Assembly (NCBI GenBank): GCA_902631295.1 | Contig: CACOXV010000018.1 | Coordinates: 1-40,714, forward strand | Direction: 5' to 3' | Source of the DNA: Paracoccaceae bacterium | GTDB lineage: Bacteria > Pseudomonadota > Alphaproteobacteria > Rhodobacterales > Rhodobacteraceae | DNA: 40,714 bases | Shown: piece by piece, positions 1 to 9,292 of the stretch | Layout of the letters: each line of letters begins with the position of its first letter | Numbering within the stretch: the first letter of the stretch is position 1 | Program-made: the position numbers and the translations under genes | Notes under the pieces: model-generated | What the model was told of the DNA's origin: nothing | Databases searched by the model: none | Seen by the model: the letters and a program-made list of their open reading frames with translations, nothing else

Positions 1-1283
1 CTTTTGAGATCGGGTTTCTGGAAGGGTTATTTATGATTTCATTTACTCATTATGCCTCAGACATAAACTCTGGTGTTTTGGTCCCCTCTGAGGTTGACAG
101 TGATATAGTAAGGGAGAGTAAGCTAGCGGATCCCAATTTTTATATTCGGGCTCTTATTTCACGTGACCCGTATGACTATTTTCGCTCTTTAGGCCCACAG
201 TCTAGTGAGTATAGCCGCCTTTTAGTAGAAAAACTTAAATTAATGGAAATAGCTAAAAATGGAGGTTGGTCTAAACTATCCCTCGGCCGTGTTCTAAGGT
301 TTGGTGATTTTGGTGATGATGTAGTCGCTCTAAGAAATCGTTTATACGATCAAGGCTACATTTCAAATTCAATATCAACCAAATTTAATAGAGAGTTGTT
401 ACAAGCCGTTCAAAGATATCAGTCTGATCATGGTTTAATCCCTGATGGTATCGTAGGTGAGGGGACCATTTTAGAACTTAATATTCCAGTAAAACAAAGA
501 TTATCTTCTATTATTGTTGCTATGGAGCGTGAGAGGTGGCTTGGAGATACGTTGGGCAACAGACATATTTGGGTAAACTTAGCGGATTTTACGGCAAAAA
601 TAATTGAAGATCAGGCTATTGTTTTTGAGACTCGGACTGTGCTTGGAGTAAACGATGAGAGTATGAGAAGTCCTGAATTTTCAGACAAAATGGAGTACAT
701 GGTTATAAATCCTACTTGGCATATTCCAGTTTCGATTGCAAAAAATGAATACTTGCCAGAATTAAAAAAGGATCCCGAGTCTTTACCATTTATCAATCTA
801 TTTGACAGTTCTGGATCTATTATTGATCGGGAAAACATAGATTTTTCGAACCTAGGAAAAGACTATTTTCCATATGAAATGAAGCAGTTACCATCAACAA
901 CTAATGCCCTTGGCTTAGTTAAATTCATGTTTCCTAATCCATATAACATATATTTACACGATACCCCTGCTAAAGATTTATTTATGAAGGAAGTACGCGA
1001 CTTTAGTCATGGCTGTATTCGTTTGCACGAACCCTTTGATTTTGCTTATGCGTTGTTAGCAAAGCAAACTGATGAACCGCGCATAGAATTTCAAAGCGCT
1101 TTAAAAAGCAAAGAAGAAACTATAATTTTATTATCCAGAAGTGTGCCGGTGCACATTACATACAGAACTGCTTTTACTAAGGTGGGTGGTGGAATAGAGT
1201 ATCGTCGAGATATTTATGGACGTGACGAGAAGATATACAAAGCTCTAGTAGAGCAAGGCTTAGATTTAAGTGAGAGCAGTTAA
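1..1283 (+). CDS. L,D-transpeptidase, YcbB/LdtD type (5' end outside window)
   Basis: Probable periplasmic peptidoglycan cross-linking enzyme forming 3-3 meso-DAP bonds, or a relative that anchors proteins to the wall. The frame stays open to the window edge (first complete codon at base 3), and the residues before the ATG at 33 fit the family's N-terminal scaffold domain. The ATG at 33 is therefore probably internal, and a signal peptide should lie upstream. Numbered from that ATG, a PG_binding_1 domain covers about residues 88-150 and a YkuD catalytic domain about 170-345. The signature SHGCIRL is present, with catalytic Cys328 encoded at 1014-1016. The stretch NPTWHIP before it is typical of the long LdtD subfamily. 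lpxD begins 26 bases downstream in the same direction, so co-transcription is likely. The family is certain; the exact cross-linking role is inferred. Confidence 0.9.
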   Translation, partial: FEIGFLEGLFMISFTHYASDINSGVLVPSEVDSDIVRESKLADPNFYIRALISRDPYDYFRSLGPQSSEYSRLLVEKLKLMEIAKNGGWSKLSLGRVLRFGDFGDDVVALRNRLYDQGYISNSISTKFNRELLQAVQRYQSDHGLIPDGIVGEGTILELNIPVKQRLSSIIVAMERERWLGDTLGNRHIWVNLADFTAKIIEDQAIVFETRTVLGVNDESMRSPEFSDKMEYMVINPTWHIPVSIAKNEYLPELKKDPESLPFINLFDSSGSIIDRENIDFSNLGKDYFPYEMKQLPSTTNALGLVKFMFPNPYNIYLHDTPAKDLFMKEVRDFSHGCIRLHEPFDFAYALLAKQTDEPRIEFQSALKSKEETIILLSRSVPVHITYRTAFTKVGGGIEYRRDIYGRDEKIYKALVEQGLDLSESS

Positions 1284-1309
1284 TACGAAAGAAACCTTAC
1301 GGGATTATT

Positions 1310-2404
1310 ATGGGTTTTACATTAAAAGAAATTTGCGAAGCAGTAGGTGGTTATACCGAAGGTGATGCTACCTTTAAAGTTAATTCGGTTTCAGAACCAG
1401 GACTAGCCACAGAGATGGATTTGGCATTTGCGGCTGATCCTAAGTTTGCGGATCAAATAAAATATGGTGATGCAAAGGTTGCAATTCTGTCACCCGGTAT
1501 GAATTTTAAGGATTATGGATTAAACGGCGCTTTGGTTATTGAAAGAGCTCGGTACGCAATGGCTTCTTTGACCAAGCTTGTTGATAATGGCCAGCGCTTT
1601 AAAAAAGGGATTCATAGTACTGCTATAGTGTCTGATAAATCCAATATAGGTGAAAATGCGAGCATTGGCGCATATGCTATTATATCTGACGGTGTTGATC
1701 TAGGCGAGGGCTCGGTAGTCGGTCCAATGTGTTACATAGGCACAGACAGTAAGATTGGTGCAAACGCTTATTTGCGTGAAGGCGTAAAAATCGGTTCAGA
1801 TGTATTTATCGGCGACAGATTTATTGCTCAGCCGGGTGCAGTGATTGGAGGCGACGGGTTTTCTTTTGTAACAGCAGAATTGTCTGATGTTGAAATTGCC
1901 CGAAAAAGTTTAGGCAAAGCTCAAATTTCAAAAAATGATAATAATTGGGTGCGTATACATTCGCTTGCCGGAGTAGTTCTTGGGGATGATGTGGAGGTTG
2001 GTGCAAATAGTACGATAGACCGTGGAACGGTGCGAGCAACAAGGCTTGGAAACAATGTCAAAACTGACAATCTTTCGCAAATAGGACACAATGTATCCAT
2101 CGGAAATAATTGCTTAATTTGTGCTCAGGTTGGAATAGCGGGATCGTCCCGGATAGGAAATAATGTAGTTTTAGGGGGTCAAACCGGAATAAGTGATAAT
2201 ATTATAATTGGAGACAATGTAATTACTGGAGGTGCGACCAAAGTTTTGTCGAATGTCCCATCTGGTAAAATAATGTTGGGTTATCCTGCTACTAGTATGG
2301 ATAAACAAATACAAAGTTATAAGGCTCTTAGAAAATTACCAAATTTGATTAAGCAGATCTCTGACCTTCAGAAGGCTATTTTAAAAAAAAATAAAAGATT
2401 ATAA
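1310..2404 (+). CDS. lpxD: UDP-3-O-acylglucosamine N-acyltransferase (LpxD)
   Basis: Adds the second 3-hydroxyacyl chain from acyl-ACP to UDP-3-O-acyl-glucosamine in the cytoplasmic phase of lipid A synthesis. The 364-aa length is normal. Residues 1-100 resemble the LpxD uridine-binding domain. From about residue 105 there are repeated left-handed beta-helix hexapeptides (for example IGENAS, IGAYAI, IGNNVV). The catalytic histidine is His260 in SQIGHNV, and a C-terminal helix with a lysine-rich tail follows. The start has a weak ribosome site (CGGGA, 6 bases upstream). In many proteobacteria lpxD lies between the ompH/skp gene and fabZ. Here it sits with an L,D-transpeptidase and a dedicated ACP/ketosynthase pair, and the 72-base ompH-fabZ gap at 33067-33138 has no room for it. 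Confidence 0.96.
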   Translation: MGFTLKEICEAVGGYTEGDATFKVNSVSEPGLATEMDLAFAADPKFADQIKYGDAKVAILSPGMNFKDYGLNGALVIERARYAMASLTKLVDNGQRFKKGIHSTAIVSDKSNIGENASIGAYAIISDGVDLGEGSVVGPMCYIGTDSKIGANAYLREGVKIGSDVFIGDRFIAQPGAVIGGDGFSFVTAELSDVEIARKSLGKAQISKNDNNWVRIHSLAGVVLGDDVEVGANSTIDRGTVRATRLGNNVKTDNLSQIGHNVSIGNNCLICAQVGIAGSSRIGNNVVLGGQTGISDNIIIGDNVITGGATKVLSNVPSGKIMLGYPATSMDKQIQSYKALRKLPNLIKQISDLQKAILKKNKRL

Positions 2405-2441
2405 GTGCTGATTTTCAAGCCTAACTCAATGGATAAATATC

Positions 2442-2699
2442 ATGGATATTCGAAGTAAAGTTATAGAAATTATTGCTGATCAGGCGATCGTCGAACCTTC
2501 TGATTTGAGTGATGAAAGTACGCTCGAAAGTCTAGGTATCGACAGTCTCGGGTTGGTGGAGAGTATATTCGCAATTGAAGAGGCTTTCAATATACAGATA
2601 CCTTTCAATGCAAACCAACCAAACGAAAGCCCGTTTGATATATCCTCTGTAGCTACAATCGTTCAAGGTATAGAGCAATTAATTCAGGAACAGGCGTGA
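2442..2699 (+). CDS. Atypical acyl carrier protein (AcpXL-like)
   Basis: An 85-residue acyl carrier protein. The phosphopantetheine site is Ser35 in LGIDSLG, inside a helix-loop-helix of the usual size. It differs from housekeeping AcpP: the segment after the site reads VESIFAIEEAFNIQIPFNAN and resembles specialised carriers such as rhizobial AcpXL, which carry unusual or very long acyl chains for lipid A. The ATG is 37 bases after lpxD, and the stop overlaps the start of the ketosynthase gene (GTGA), so the two are probably translationally coupled. Seen: the carrier motif, length and overlap. Inferred: it carries the hydroxyacyl or long chain used by LpxD or a late acyltransferase. It could instead serve another specialised lipid. 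Confidence 0.9.
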   Translation: MDIRSKVIEIIADQAIVEPSDLSDESTLESLGIDSLGLVESIFAIEEAFNIQIPFNANQPNESPFDISSVATIVQGIEQLIQEQA

Positions 2700-3904
2700 A
2701 ACGTGTCGTGATAACAGGTGCTGGTACGATTAATTCGATTGGTCAAGATTTTCCACAAACTATAAATTCATTAAGGGAGGGGCGTTGTGGCATTTCAGCT
2801 CTCAAATTTAAAGATGTGGAACGTCTATCCATAAAAATCGGTGGGCAAATTCACAATTTTGAACCGGATAGGCATTTTAATCGCCAACAGCTATCACTTT
2901 ATGATCGCTATACGCAGTTAACTTTAATTGCAGCCGATGAAGCAATTACACAATCTGGTTTGACTTTTAATGGTGAACTTGCCGCGTCTACTGGTGTTGT
3001 TCTGGGCACTGCGGGAGGAGGTGTCAGCACTTGGGACGATAACTATAGAGCGGTATATGAAGAGGGAAAAAATAGAGTGCACCCATTTGTTGTTCCGAAA
3101 CTTATGAACAACGCAGCAGCCAGTCACCTATCTATGAAGTTTAACCTTAAAGGCCCAACTTTTACTGTCTCAAGTGCTTGTGCCAGCTCAAATCATGCAA
3201 TGGCCCAGGCCTTTCAAATTGTACGCTCCGCGCAGAGTCCAGTAATGGTAACCGGTGGTTCTGAGAGTATGATGTGTTTTGGTGGTATAAAAGCATGGGA
3301 GGGTCTGAGGGTAATGAGTAAGGACGCCTGTCGTCCTTTTTCCTTAAATAGAAATGGAATGGTGCAGGGTGAAGGAGCGGCGATTTTTGTTTTTGAAGAG
3401 TTGGAGCACGCAAAGCGTAGGGGAGCGAATATATTTTGTGAGGTAAAAGGCTTTGCAATGTCTTCGGATGCAGCTGACATAGTAAATCCATCCAAACATG
3501 GTGCAGCTCGAGCGATTTCTAACGCACTTAAGGATGCTCAAGTGAATTTAGAGGATGTCGGTTACATAAACGCCCACGGCACTGGTACAACCGCAAATGA
3601 TAAGACAGAGTGTGCGGCTGTAGCAGATGTCTTTGGTCATCATGCTGACAAGATTATGATTTCCTCAACCAAATCTATGCATGGTCATATTATCGGAGGA
3701 ACGGGTGCCGTTGAGCTTATAGCTTGTATTCTCGCACTGAGAGATGGGGTCATTTCGCCGACTATAGGGTATATTGAACATGATCCGGAATGTGCTTTGG
3801 ATGTCGTACCTAATGAGGCGAGAGATGCCAAAGTTAAATTGGCTATTTCAAATGCATTCGCCTTTGGTGGGCTTAATGCAGTTCTTGTGTTGCAGAAGGT
3901 ATGA
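2696..3904 (+). CDS. Beta-ketoacyl-ACP synthase, KAS II (FabF-like)
   Basis: A condensing enzyme that extends acyl-ACP with malonyl-ACP. The 402-aa thiolase-fold protein has the full Cys-His-His triad: Cys162 in SSACASS, His294 in NAHGTGT and His331 in KSMHGH. The 37-residue gap between the two histidines matches FabF. The start is GTG and overlaps the stop of the preceding ACP by four bases, and no ATG fits better. Pairing with a dedicated ACP right behind lpxD suggests a role in making the acyl chain for lipid A, as the acpXL-fabF genes of rhizobia do for the C28 chain. No dehydratase, reductase or LpxXL acyltransferase follows, so the unit is shorter than the rhizobial one. It is probably not the main housekeeping fabF, but that cannot be excluded. 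Confidence 0.92.
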   Translation: MKRVVITGAGTINSIGQDFPQTINSLREGRCGISALKFKDVERLSIKIGGQIHNFEPDRHFNRQQLSLYDRYTQLTLIAADEAITQSGLTFNGELAASTGVVLGTAGGGVSTWDDNYRAVYEEGKNRVHPFVVPKLMNNAAASHLSMKFNLKGPTFTVSSACASSNHAMAQAFQIVRSAQSPVMVTGGSESMMCFGGIKAWEGLRVMSKDACRPFSLNRNGMVQGEGAAIFVFEELEHAKRRGANIFCEVKGFAMSSDAADIVNPSKHGAARAISNALKDAQVNLEDVGYINAHGTGTTANDKTECAAVADVFGHHADKIMISSTKSMHGHIIGGTGAVELIACILALRDGVISPTIGYIEHDPECALDVVPNEARDAKVKLAISNAFAFGGLNAVLVLQKV

Positions 3905-4013
3905 GATTACTTTTTTCAAATGGATTTTTTGATTTTTGCCTCAAATATTATTTAGCTAGTGAAAATCATACTTTAGTATTATTTTATTCAAATGGCTCAA
4001 AAAGGTTATTCAT

Positions 4014-5225
4014 TTGAACTTCGTATCTTTTATAATAGCCAATAAATTATGGTTATCGGCTGGTTTCCTTTTAGCTTTATCTTCAAGTTTTGGTCAAACT
4101 TTTTTCATTTCAATATTTGCTGCCGAAATAATGTCTAGTTTTGATCTTTCAAATTCTGAGTGGGGCACGATTTATGCTTCTGGAACTTTACTATCTGCAG
4201 TGGCAATGATTTATATTGGCGGGTTGGTCGATGATTACAAAACTAGAAATATTTCTTTTTTAGTTTTGGGAATTTTGACATTAGCCATGTGCAGTATGGC
4301 CATTTTAGATTCTGTGGCAGCCTTAATTATAACTATTTTTTTTCTGAGACTGATGGGGCAGGGAATGTCCACACATTTAGCTCACGTAGCTATGGCTAAA
4401 TGGTTTTCTAGATACAGAGGCCGAGCGCTCGCACTTTCTAATTTAGGTTATTCTTTAGGAGAGTCCTTCCTCCCAATGTTTTTTGTTGGGTTTTTATTAG
4501 TACTACCATGGAGGTCAATTTGGTTGTTATCAGCGGTTTTTCCAGTTGTTGTTGCCGTAGCAATATATTTTACCCTGAGGGATGAGAGATCCCCTGAATT
4601 CTTTCAAGAAGATAAAGGTACGTTTGGTCTAGGACTGCGGCATTGGTCTAGATCGGAGGTGCTTAAAAGTAGTATTTTTTGGTTTGCTTTTCCTGGGCTG
4701 TTGGGTTTACCTGCTTTTGGAACGGTTCTTTTTTTTCAACAGGTCAACTATGCTTTTCTGAAAGGTTGGGAGCACCTTTCTATGGTAAAAGCTTATCCGC
4801 TTTTTACAATAGTAGCTGTTGGAATTTCATTTTTATCAGGAACATTAATAGACCGTTATAGTGCTATTAAATTAATTGGTTTCTATCAAATACCAGCAAT
4901 TGTAGGATTTTATATATTTTCTGTTTGTGAAACTTTAGTAGGCTTTTCAATTGGATTGATCTGTTTTGCAATTACAGCGGGTTCAAATAACATTATACCA
5001 AATGCTTTTTGGGCTGAATGCTTTGGTACTGCCTCTCTAGGTAAAATAAAGGCTTTAGCTGCTGGGGTAATGGTTGTCGGCTCGGCTTTGGGTCCTTTAA
5101 TAAGTGGTTTCCTGATTGATTTGAATTTTAATTTAAATTTGCAATATAATTTATTTGCAACTTATTTTGTTTTCAGTTCCATGCTATTAATAATGGCTAC
5201 TAGAAAAGCAATGGCTACTGTTTAA
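4014..5225 (+). CDS. MFS transporter, substrate unknown
   Basis: A 403-aa inner-membrane protein with about 12 hydrophobic segments in two halves, typical of the major facilitator superfamily. A motif A-like loop between segments 2 and 3 reads GGLVDDYKTRN, and an arginine-rich cytoplasmic loop (FSRYRGRA) lies near residues 130-140. The start is TTG, supported by AAAGG eight bases upstream. The nearby ATG at 3992 is in another frame and soon hits a stop. The gene lies 109 bases after the ketosynthase and overlaps the convergent glucokinase gene by four bases at its 3' end. Proximity to glucokinase hints at a sugar but proves nothing, because the genes are on opposite strands. Related MFS proteins carry oxalate/formate, monocarboxylates or drugs. 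Confidence 0.85.
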   Translation: MNFVSFIIANKLWLSAGFLLALSSSFGQTFFISIFAAEIMSSFDLSNSEWGTIYASGTLLSAVAMIYIGGLVDDYKTRNISFLVLGILTLAMCSMAILDSVAALIITIFFLRLMGQGMSTHLAHVAMAKWFSRYRGRALALSNLGYSLGESFLPMFFVGFLLVLPWRSIWLLSAVFPVVVAVAIYFTLRDERSPEFFQEDKGTFGLGLRHWSRSEVLKSSIFWFAFPGLLGLPAFGTVLFFQQVNYAFLKGWEHLSMVKAYPLFTIVAVGISFLSGTLIDRYSAIKLIGFYQIPAIVGFYIFSVCETLVGFSIGLICFAITAGSNNIIPNAFWAECFGTASLGKIKALAAGVMVVGSALGPLISGFLIDLNFNLNLQYNLFATYFVFSSMLLIMATRKAMATV

Positions 5226-6169
5226 TGAAAATTTTGCATCACAAAGTTTCGGCATCCTTTCAAAGCTGCATAGTCATCCAACACTAAATGGACTGAAAAT
5301 TTTTGGTTAAATTTTGAAAACCGCCCTTTGTTGCAAAAGGCTTCGACGAATATCTCAGATTTGAGGTATTCCTTTAAGGACCTTGCGACGCCACCGATTA
5401 AATAAATACCGCCAAAAGGGAGTAAGATAAGTGCAAGATCTCCAAAAAATGATCCTGCACAAGTTGTCAATAAATGAGCAACTTTTTTCGAATTTTCATC
5501 ACCTTGAGATGCCTTTTGCATAATTTGTGCAGCTGTTTCATCATTTCCAGTTAAGGCCCTTCCTATATTTTCAAGTCCACGTCCTGAAAGGATATCTTCA
5601 ACTGATACAAAAGAGCCTACTGACCCAATTTTCGCAAAAACGGGCTGATAACTTTTATCCGTTAATGATAATTGTGAGTGACCAGCCTCTGATGGTGGTA
5701 CAAAAATTTTATGTCCAACGTTGAAGACTGGTGCAGCATTGAAACCTGTACCAATGCCACATACAAGTCTTGTCGCGTTTGAGTTTGCACTTTGCGATCC
5801 AACCGTGATGGGCTCTAGATCAGCCTGATCAAGGCTTGTCAGTCCGTATCCTTGGGCTTGTAAATCGTTAATTATTCCAACCTGTTCGGCACCGGTTATG
5901 GAAGCAATTGATCTCTCGGTTAAACTCCATGAGAGATTAGTCATTTTTGCAGATTTTTCCTGAATTGGGCCCGCGGCTGCAATCCCTGCGAACTTAACTG
6001 AACTTTCGCTTACCAAATCTAAATAATTTTTTATTATAGTTTCAAATGAATCGTATTCATTATTAGAGTATGTCACACAAGACTTTTCCAATAATTTTTC
6101 GTTATCAAACAAGGCAACTCTTGTATTTGTACCACCAATATCAGCAGTAAGACATAGCTGTTTTTTCAT
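5222..6169 (-). CDS. glk: Glucokinase (Glk family)
   Basis: Phosphorylates glucose to glucose-6-phosphate with ATP in the cytoplasm. Numbered from the chosen start, the phosphate-1 motif LTADIGGTNTRV is at residues 6-17. Further Glk-family motifs are GIGTGFNAA, the sugar-site segment SEAGHSQLS, the ILSGRGLENI segment and a C-terminal GGIYLIGGVA. The open frame extends to 6205, but the ATG at 6169 is chosen: AAGG lies just upstream, and the family begins a few residues before the DIGGTN motif. That gives 315 aa, normal for Glk. It converges with and overlaps the MFS gene by four bases. An operator-like palindrome at 6215-6236, with another half-site at 6191-6198, lies in its promoter region. 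Confidence 0.95.
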   Translation of the reverse strand: MKKQLCLTADIGGTNTRVALFDNEKLLEKSCVTYSNNEYDSFETIIKNYLDLVSESSVKFAGIAAAGPIQEKSAKMTNLSWSLTERSIASITGAEQVGIINDLQAQGYGLTSLDQADLEPITVGSQSANSNATRLVCGIGTGFNAAPVFNVGHKIFVPPSEAGHSQLSLTDKSYQPVFAKIGSVGSFVSVEDILSGRGLENIGRALTGNDETAAQIMQKASQGDENSKKVAHLLTTCAGSFFGDLALILLPFGGIYLIGGVARSLKEYLKSEIFVEAFCNKGRFSKFNQKFSVHLVLDDYAALKGCRNFVMQNFH

Positions 6170-6190
6170 TTTAGACCTTAAAACTTCGTC

Positions 6191-6236
6191 GTAACAAATA
6201 ATCAAATAAGTCTATTTTGTTACTGCTGCAACAAAA
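6191..6236. promoter_or_regulatory. Operator-like inverted repeats upstream of glk
   Basis: TTTTGTTAC (6215-6223), TGCT, GCAACAAAA (6228-6236) forms a near-perfect palindrome with eight of nine pairs matching. A further GTAACAAA half-site at 6191-6198 faces the TTTGTTAC arm across 17 bases. The block lies 22-67 bases upstream of the glk ATG, where a promoter would be expected. The half-site is shared with the inverted repeat at 13356-13395. A dimeric or tetrameric regulator is plausible but not identified, and chance in AT-rich DNA is possible. Confidence 0.4.
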
Positions 6237-6411
6237 AATAAATGAATAATATTAGTTGGTTATTTTAATAAAGAGAAGTACGCATATGCACCTAACAAAG
6301 GTCTATTAATTACAGTAAAAAAGAAATTCACAAAAAGTTGGGTTTATTGAAATTTATATTGGAGAGTTTGCTGAAAAAAGCTATTTCCTCGAATAAGAGC
6401 GGAGATTATTG

Positions 6412-9273
6412 ATGACTGAACTTAAATTTATCAAAGTTCGTGGTGCTAGAGAGCACAATCTAAAGTCAGTCGATGTAGATATTCCTAGGGATAAGCTTGT
6501 CGTAATAACTGGATTATCTGGGTCAGGTAAGTCTTCTCTGGCCTTTGATACAGTTTATGCGGAAGGTCAAAGAAGGTATGTCGAGAGCCTATCAGCTTAT
6601 GCGCGACAATTTCTTGATATGATGGAAAAACCAGACGTGGATCATATTTCGGGATTATCTCCAGCAATTTCTATAGAGCAAAAGACTACCTCAAAAAATC
6701 CACGTTCAACGGTTGGGACTGTCACCGAGATTTATGATTATTTACGATTACTCTTTGCCAGAGCAGGTACACCCTATAGCCCAGCCACAGATCTACCTAT
6801 AGAAGCTCAACAAGTTCAAGAGATGGTTGATCAAGTTATGGGGCTTGATGAAGGTACTAGGGCATTTCTTTTAGCGCCTATCGTCCGCGACAGGAAAGGC
6901 GAATATAGGAAAGAATTTCTTGAATTGAAAAAACAAGGTTTTCAAAGAGTAAAAGTAGATGGTAATTTTTATGATCTAGATGACCCTCCTGAGTTGGATA
7001 AAAAGTATAGACACGATATAGACGTGGTTGTTGATAGAATAGTAATAAAAGAAGATTTAGCGACACGTCTTGCTGATAGTCTGCGAACGTCTTTAGATTT
7101 GGCCGATGGCATTGCCATACTGGAAACATTAGTAGAAAACGAAGAGCCAAAACGCTATACTTTCTCTGAAAATTTTGCTTGTCCAATAAGTGGCTTTACC
7201 ATTCCTGAAATAGAGCCTCGGCTTTTTTCGTTCAACGCTCCCTTCGGGGCGTGCCCAGATTGCGATGGGCTAGGTGCGGAGTTATTTTTTGATGAACGTC
7301 TAGTCGTTCCTGATCACGAGCTAAAAATAAATGATGGTGCTCTGGCGCCGTGGAGAAAAGGTAAAAGTCCGTATTTTCTCCAAACTATTGAAGCTCTCGC
7401 TAATCACTATAATTTTGATTTTAATGCTAAGTGGAAAAATATAACAGGCTCTGTCCAGAAAGTATTTCTTTATGGCTCTGGAGAGGAAGAGATTCTATTT
7501 CGCTATGATGAAGGTGGCAGAGTATATCAGGTTAAGAGGACATTTGAAGGTATAATTCCGAATATGGAACGCCGTTATAAAGAAACGGATAGTAGTTGGA
7601 TTAGAGAAGAATTTGAAAGTTATCAAAACAAACGGCCGTGTGAAACATGTGAAGGGTATCGTTTAAATTTGCAAGCGCGCTCGGTTAAAATTAATGGTCT
7701 GCATATTGGTCAAATTGTAGAGATGTCGATCAAGGATGCGCTAGAATGGTTTTCAAAGGTAAAAGCGTCTCTTTCATCACAAAAACAAGAAATTGCCACT
7801 ACCATTTTAAAAGAAATTGTAGAACGACTTGGATTTTTAAACAATGTTGGCCTCGAGTATTTAACTTTATCAAGAAGCTCTGGAACTCTTTCGGGAGGAG
7901 AAAGTCAGAGAATAAGACTCGCAAGTCAGATTGGAAGTGGGTTGACGGGTGTTCTCTACGTTTTAGACGAACCCTCTATTGGGTTGCATCAGAGAGATAA
8001 CGGTCGACTTTTGCAGACTTTAAAAAATCTGCGTAATCAAGGTAATACAGTTATTGTTGTGGAGCATGACGAAGAAGCTATTCTGGAAGCTGACTTTGTA
8101 TTTGACTTAGGGCCCGGTGCTGGTGTCCATGGTGGTAAAGTTGTGGCATCGGGAACACCTACCGAAATTACCGCGAATTCAAAATCTATAACCGGTCAAT
8201 ATTTGTCAGGAGAGAAAGTTATTGAGATACCTTCTTTAAGAAGAAAAGGTAATGGTAAAAATCTCAAGATTATAGGTGCTTCCGGAAACAATCTGAAATC
8301 TATAAATGTCGACTTTCCGCTAGGCAAGTTTTTATGTGTTACCGGTGTTTCTGGGGGAGGCAAGTCTACTTTAGTTATCGAAACGCTGTTTAAAGTTGCT
8401 TCAATGAGATTAAACGGAGCAAAGCAGACTCCAGCTCCCTGCGAAAAAATTGATGGGTTAGAGTATCTAGATAAGGTAATCGATATTGATCAGCGTCCAA
8501 TAGGACGCACACCGAGATCTAACCCTGCAACATACACAGGCGCATTCACACCTATAAGAGAATGGTTTTCTGGATTACCTGAGGCAAAAACTAGGGGATA
8601 TAAACCCGGAAGGTTCTCTTTCAACGTGAAGGGTGGTCGTTGCGAGGCCTGCCAGGGCGACGGTGTTATCAAAATTGAAATGCATTTTTTGCCTGATGTT
8701 TACGTGACTTGCGAAACCTGTGGAGGCGCTCGATATAACCGTGAAACTTTGGAAATTAAATTTAAAGGAAAATCTATTTCTGATGTTCTAGATATGACGG
8801 TAGAAGATGCTCAGTCGTTTTTTAGTGCTATTCCTAGTGTTCGCGAAAAAATGGATGCCTTAATGAGAGTTGGTCTTGGTTATATAAAGGTGGGTCAACA
8901 AGCTACGACTTTATCTGGAGGTGAAGCTCAGAGAGTAAAATTATCGAAAGAGTTATCCAAAAGAGCAACTGGACGTACATTATATATATTGGATGAACCA
9001 ACGACTGGGTTGCACTTTGATGACGTTCGTAAACTTTTAGAAGTATTACATGAGTTAGTTGATCAGGGAAATACTATAGTTGTTATAGAACATAATCTTG
9101 ATGTAATAAAAACAGCTGACTGGATAATTGATATTGGTCCTGAGGGAGGAGATCGAGGGGGGCAGGTTGTTGCAGAAGGTTGTCCGGAAGAAGTTGCTTT
9201 GAATGCTAACAGCTATACTGCTGAATACTTAAATGACTTGATTTTTAAAAAGGAAATTACAGCAGCCGAGTAA
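6412..9273 (+). CDS. uvrA: Excinuclease ABC subunit A (UvrA)
   Basis: The DNA damage-sensing ATPase of nucleotide excision repair. It acts with UvrB to load on lesions. The 953-aa length is typical. The first ABC module has Walker [10 protein letters not shown] at about residues 30-40 and signature LSGGESQR; the second has Walker [10 protein letters not shown] and signature LSGGEAQR. Each signature is followed by a LDEP Walker B. The zinc site of module 2 (CEAC ... CETC) is complete. The first zinc region has Cys257, Cys281 and Cys284, but Ser260 stands where E. coli UvrA has the second cysteine; I recall this as common in alphaproteobacteria. The ATG at 6412 is preferred over the adjacent TTG at 6409 because GGAG lies seven bases upstream. 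No GTTC-N7-GTTC LexA box is seen upstream. It converges on the CorC-family gene. Confidence 0.98.
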   Translation: MTELKFIKVRGAREHNLKSVDVDIPRDKLVVITGLSGSGKSSLAFDTVYAEGQRRYVESLSAYARQFLDMMEKPDVDHISGLSPAISIEQKTTSKNPRSTVGTVTEIYDYLRLLFARAGTPYSPATDLPIEAQQVQEMVDQVMGLDEGTRAFLLAPIVRDRKGEYRKEFLELKKQGFQRVKVDGNFYDLDDPPELDKKYRHDIDVVVDRIVIKEDLATRLADSLRTSLDLADGIAILETLVENEEPKRYTFSENFACPISGFTIPEIEPRLFSFNAPFGACPDCDGLGAELFFDERLVVPDHELKINDGALAPWRKGKSPYFLQTIEALANHYNFDFNAKWKNITGSVQKVFLYGSGEEEILFRYDEGGRVYQVKRTFEGIIPNMERRYKETDSSWIREEFESYQNKRPCETCEGYRLNLQARSVKINGLHIGQIVEMSIKDALEWFSKVKASLSSQKQEIATTILKEIVERLGFLNNVGLEYLTLSRSSGTLSGGESQRIRLASQIGSGLTGVLYVLDEPSIGLHQRDNGRLLQTLKNLRNQGNTVIVVEHDEEAILEADFVFDLGPGAGVHGGKVVASGTPTEITANSKSITGQYLSGEKVIEIPSLRRKGNGKNLKIIGASGNNLKSINVDFPLGKFLCVTGVSGGGKSTLVIETLFKVASMRLNGAKQTPAPCEKIDGLEYLDKVIDIDQRPIGRTPRSNPATYTGAFTPIREWFSGLPEAKTRGYKPGRFSFNVKGGRCEACQGDGVIKIEMHFLPDVYVTCETCGGARYNRETLEIKFKGKSISDVLDMTVEDAQSFFSAIPSVREKMDALMRVGLGYIKVGQQATTLSGGEAQRVKLSKELSKRATGRTLYILDEPTTGLHFDDVRKLLEVLHELVDQGNTIVVIEHNLDVIKTADWIIDIGPEGGDRGGQVVAEGCPEEVALNANSYTAEYLNDLIFKKEITAAE

Positions 9274-9292
9274 AACCTGTCAAACAACAAAT

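Noticed and set aside
3992-4045. Short ATG frame just upstream of the first MFS gene
   Set aside because: It stops after 17 codons and is out of frame with the MFS gene. The TTG at 4014 has the better ribosome site.
5222-5225. Four-base tail-to-tail overlap of the MFS gene and glk as a regulatory antisense pair
   Set aside because: Such overlaps are common at convergent genes in compact genomes. Nothing else suggests antisense control.
6237-6411. Possible LexA (SOS) box upstream of uvrA
   Set aside because: Looked for the alphaproteobacterial GTTC-N7-GTTC pattern on both strands and found none.
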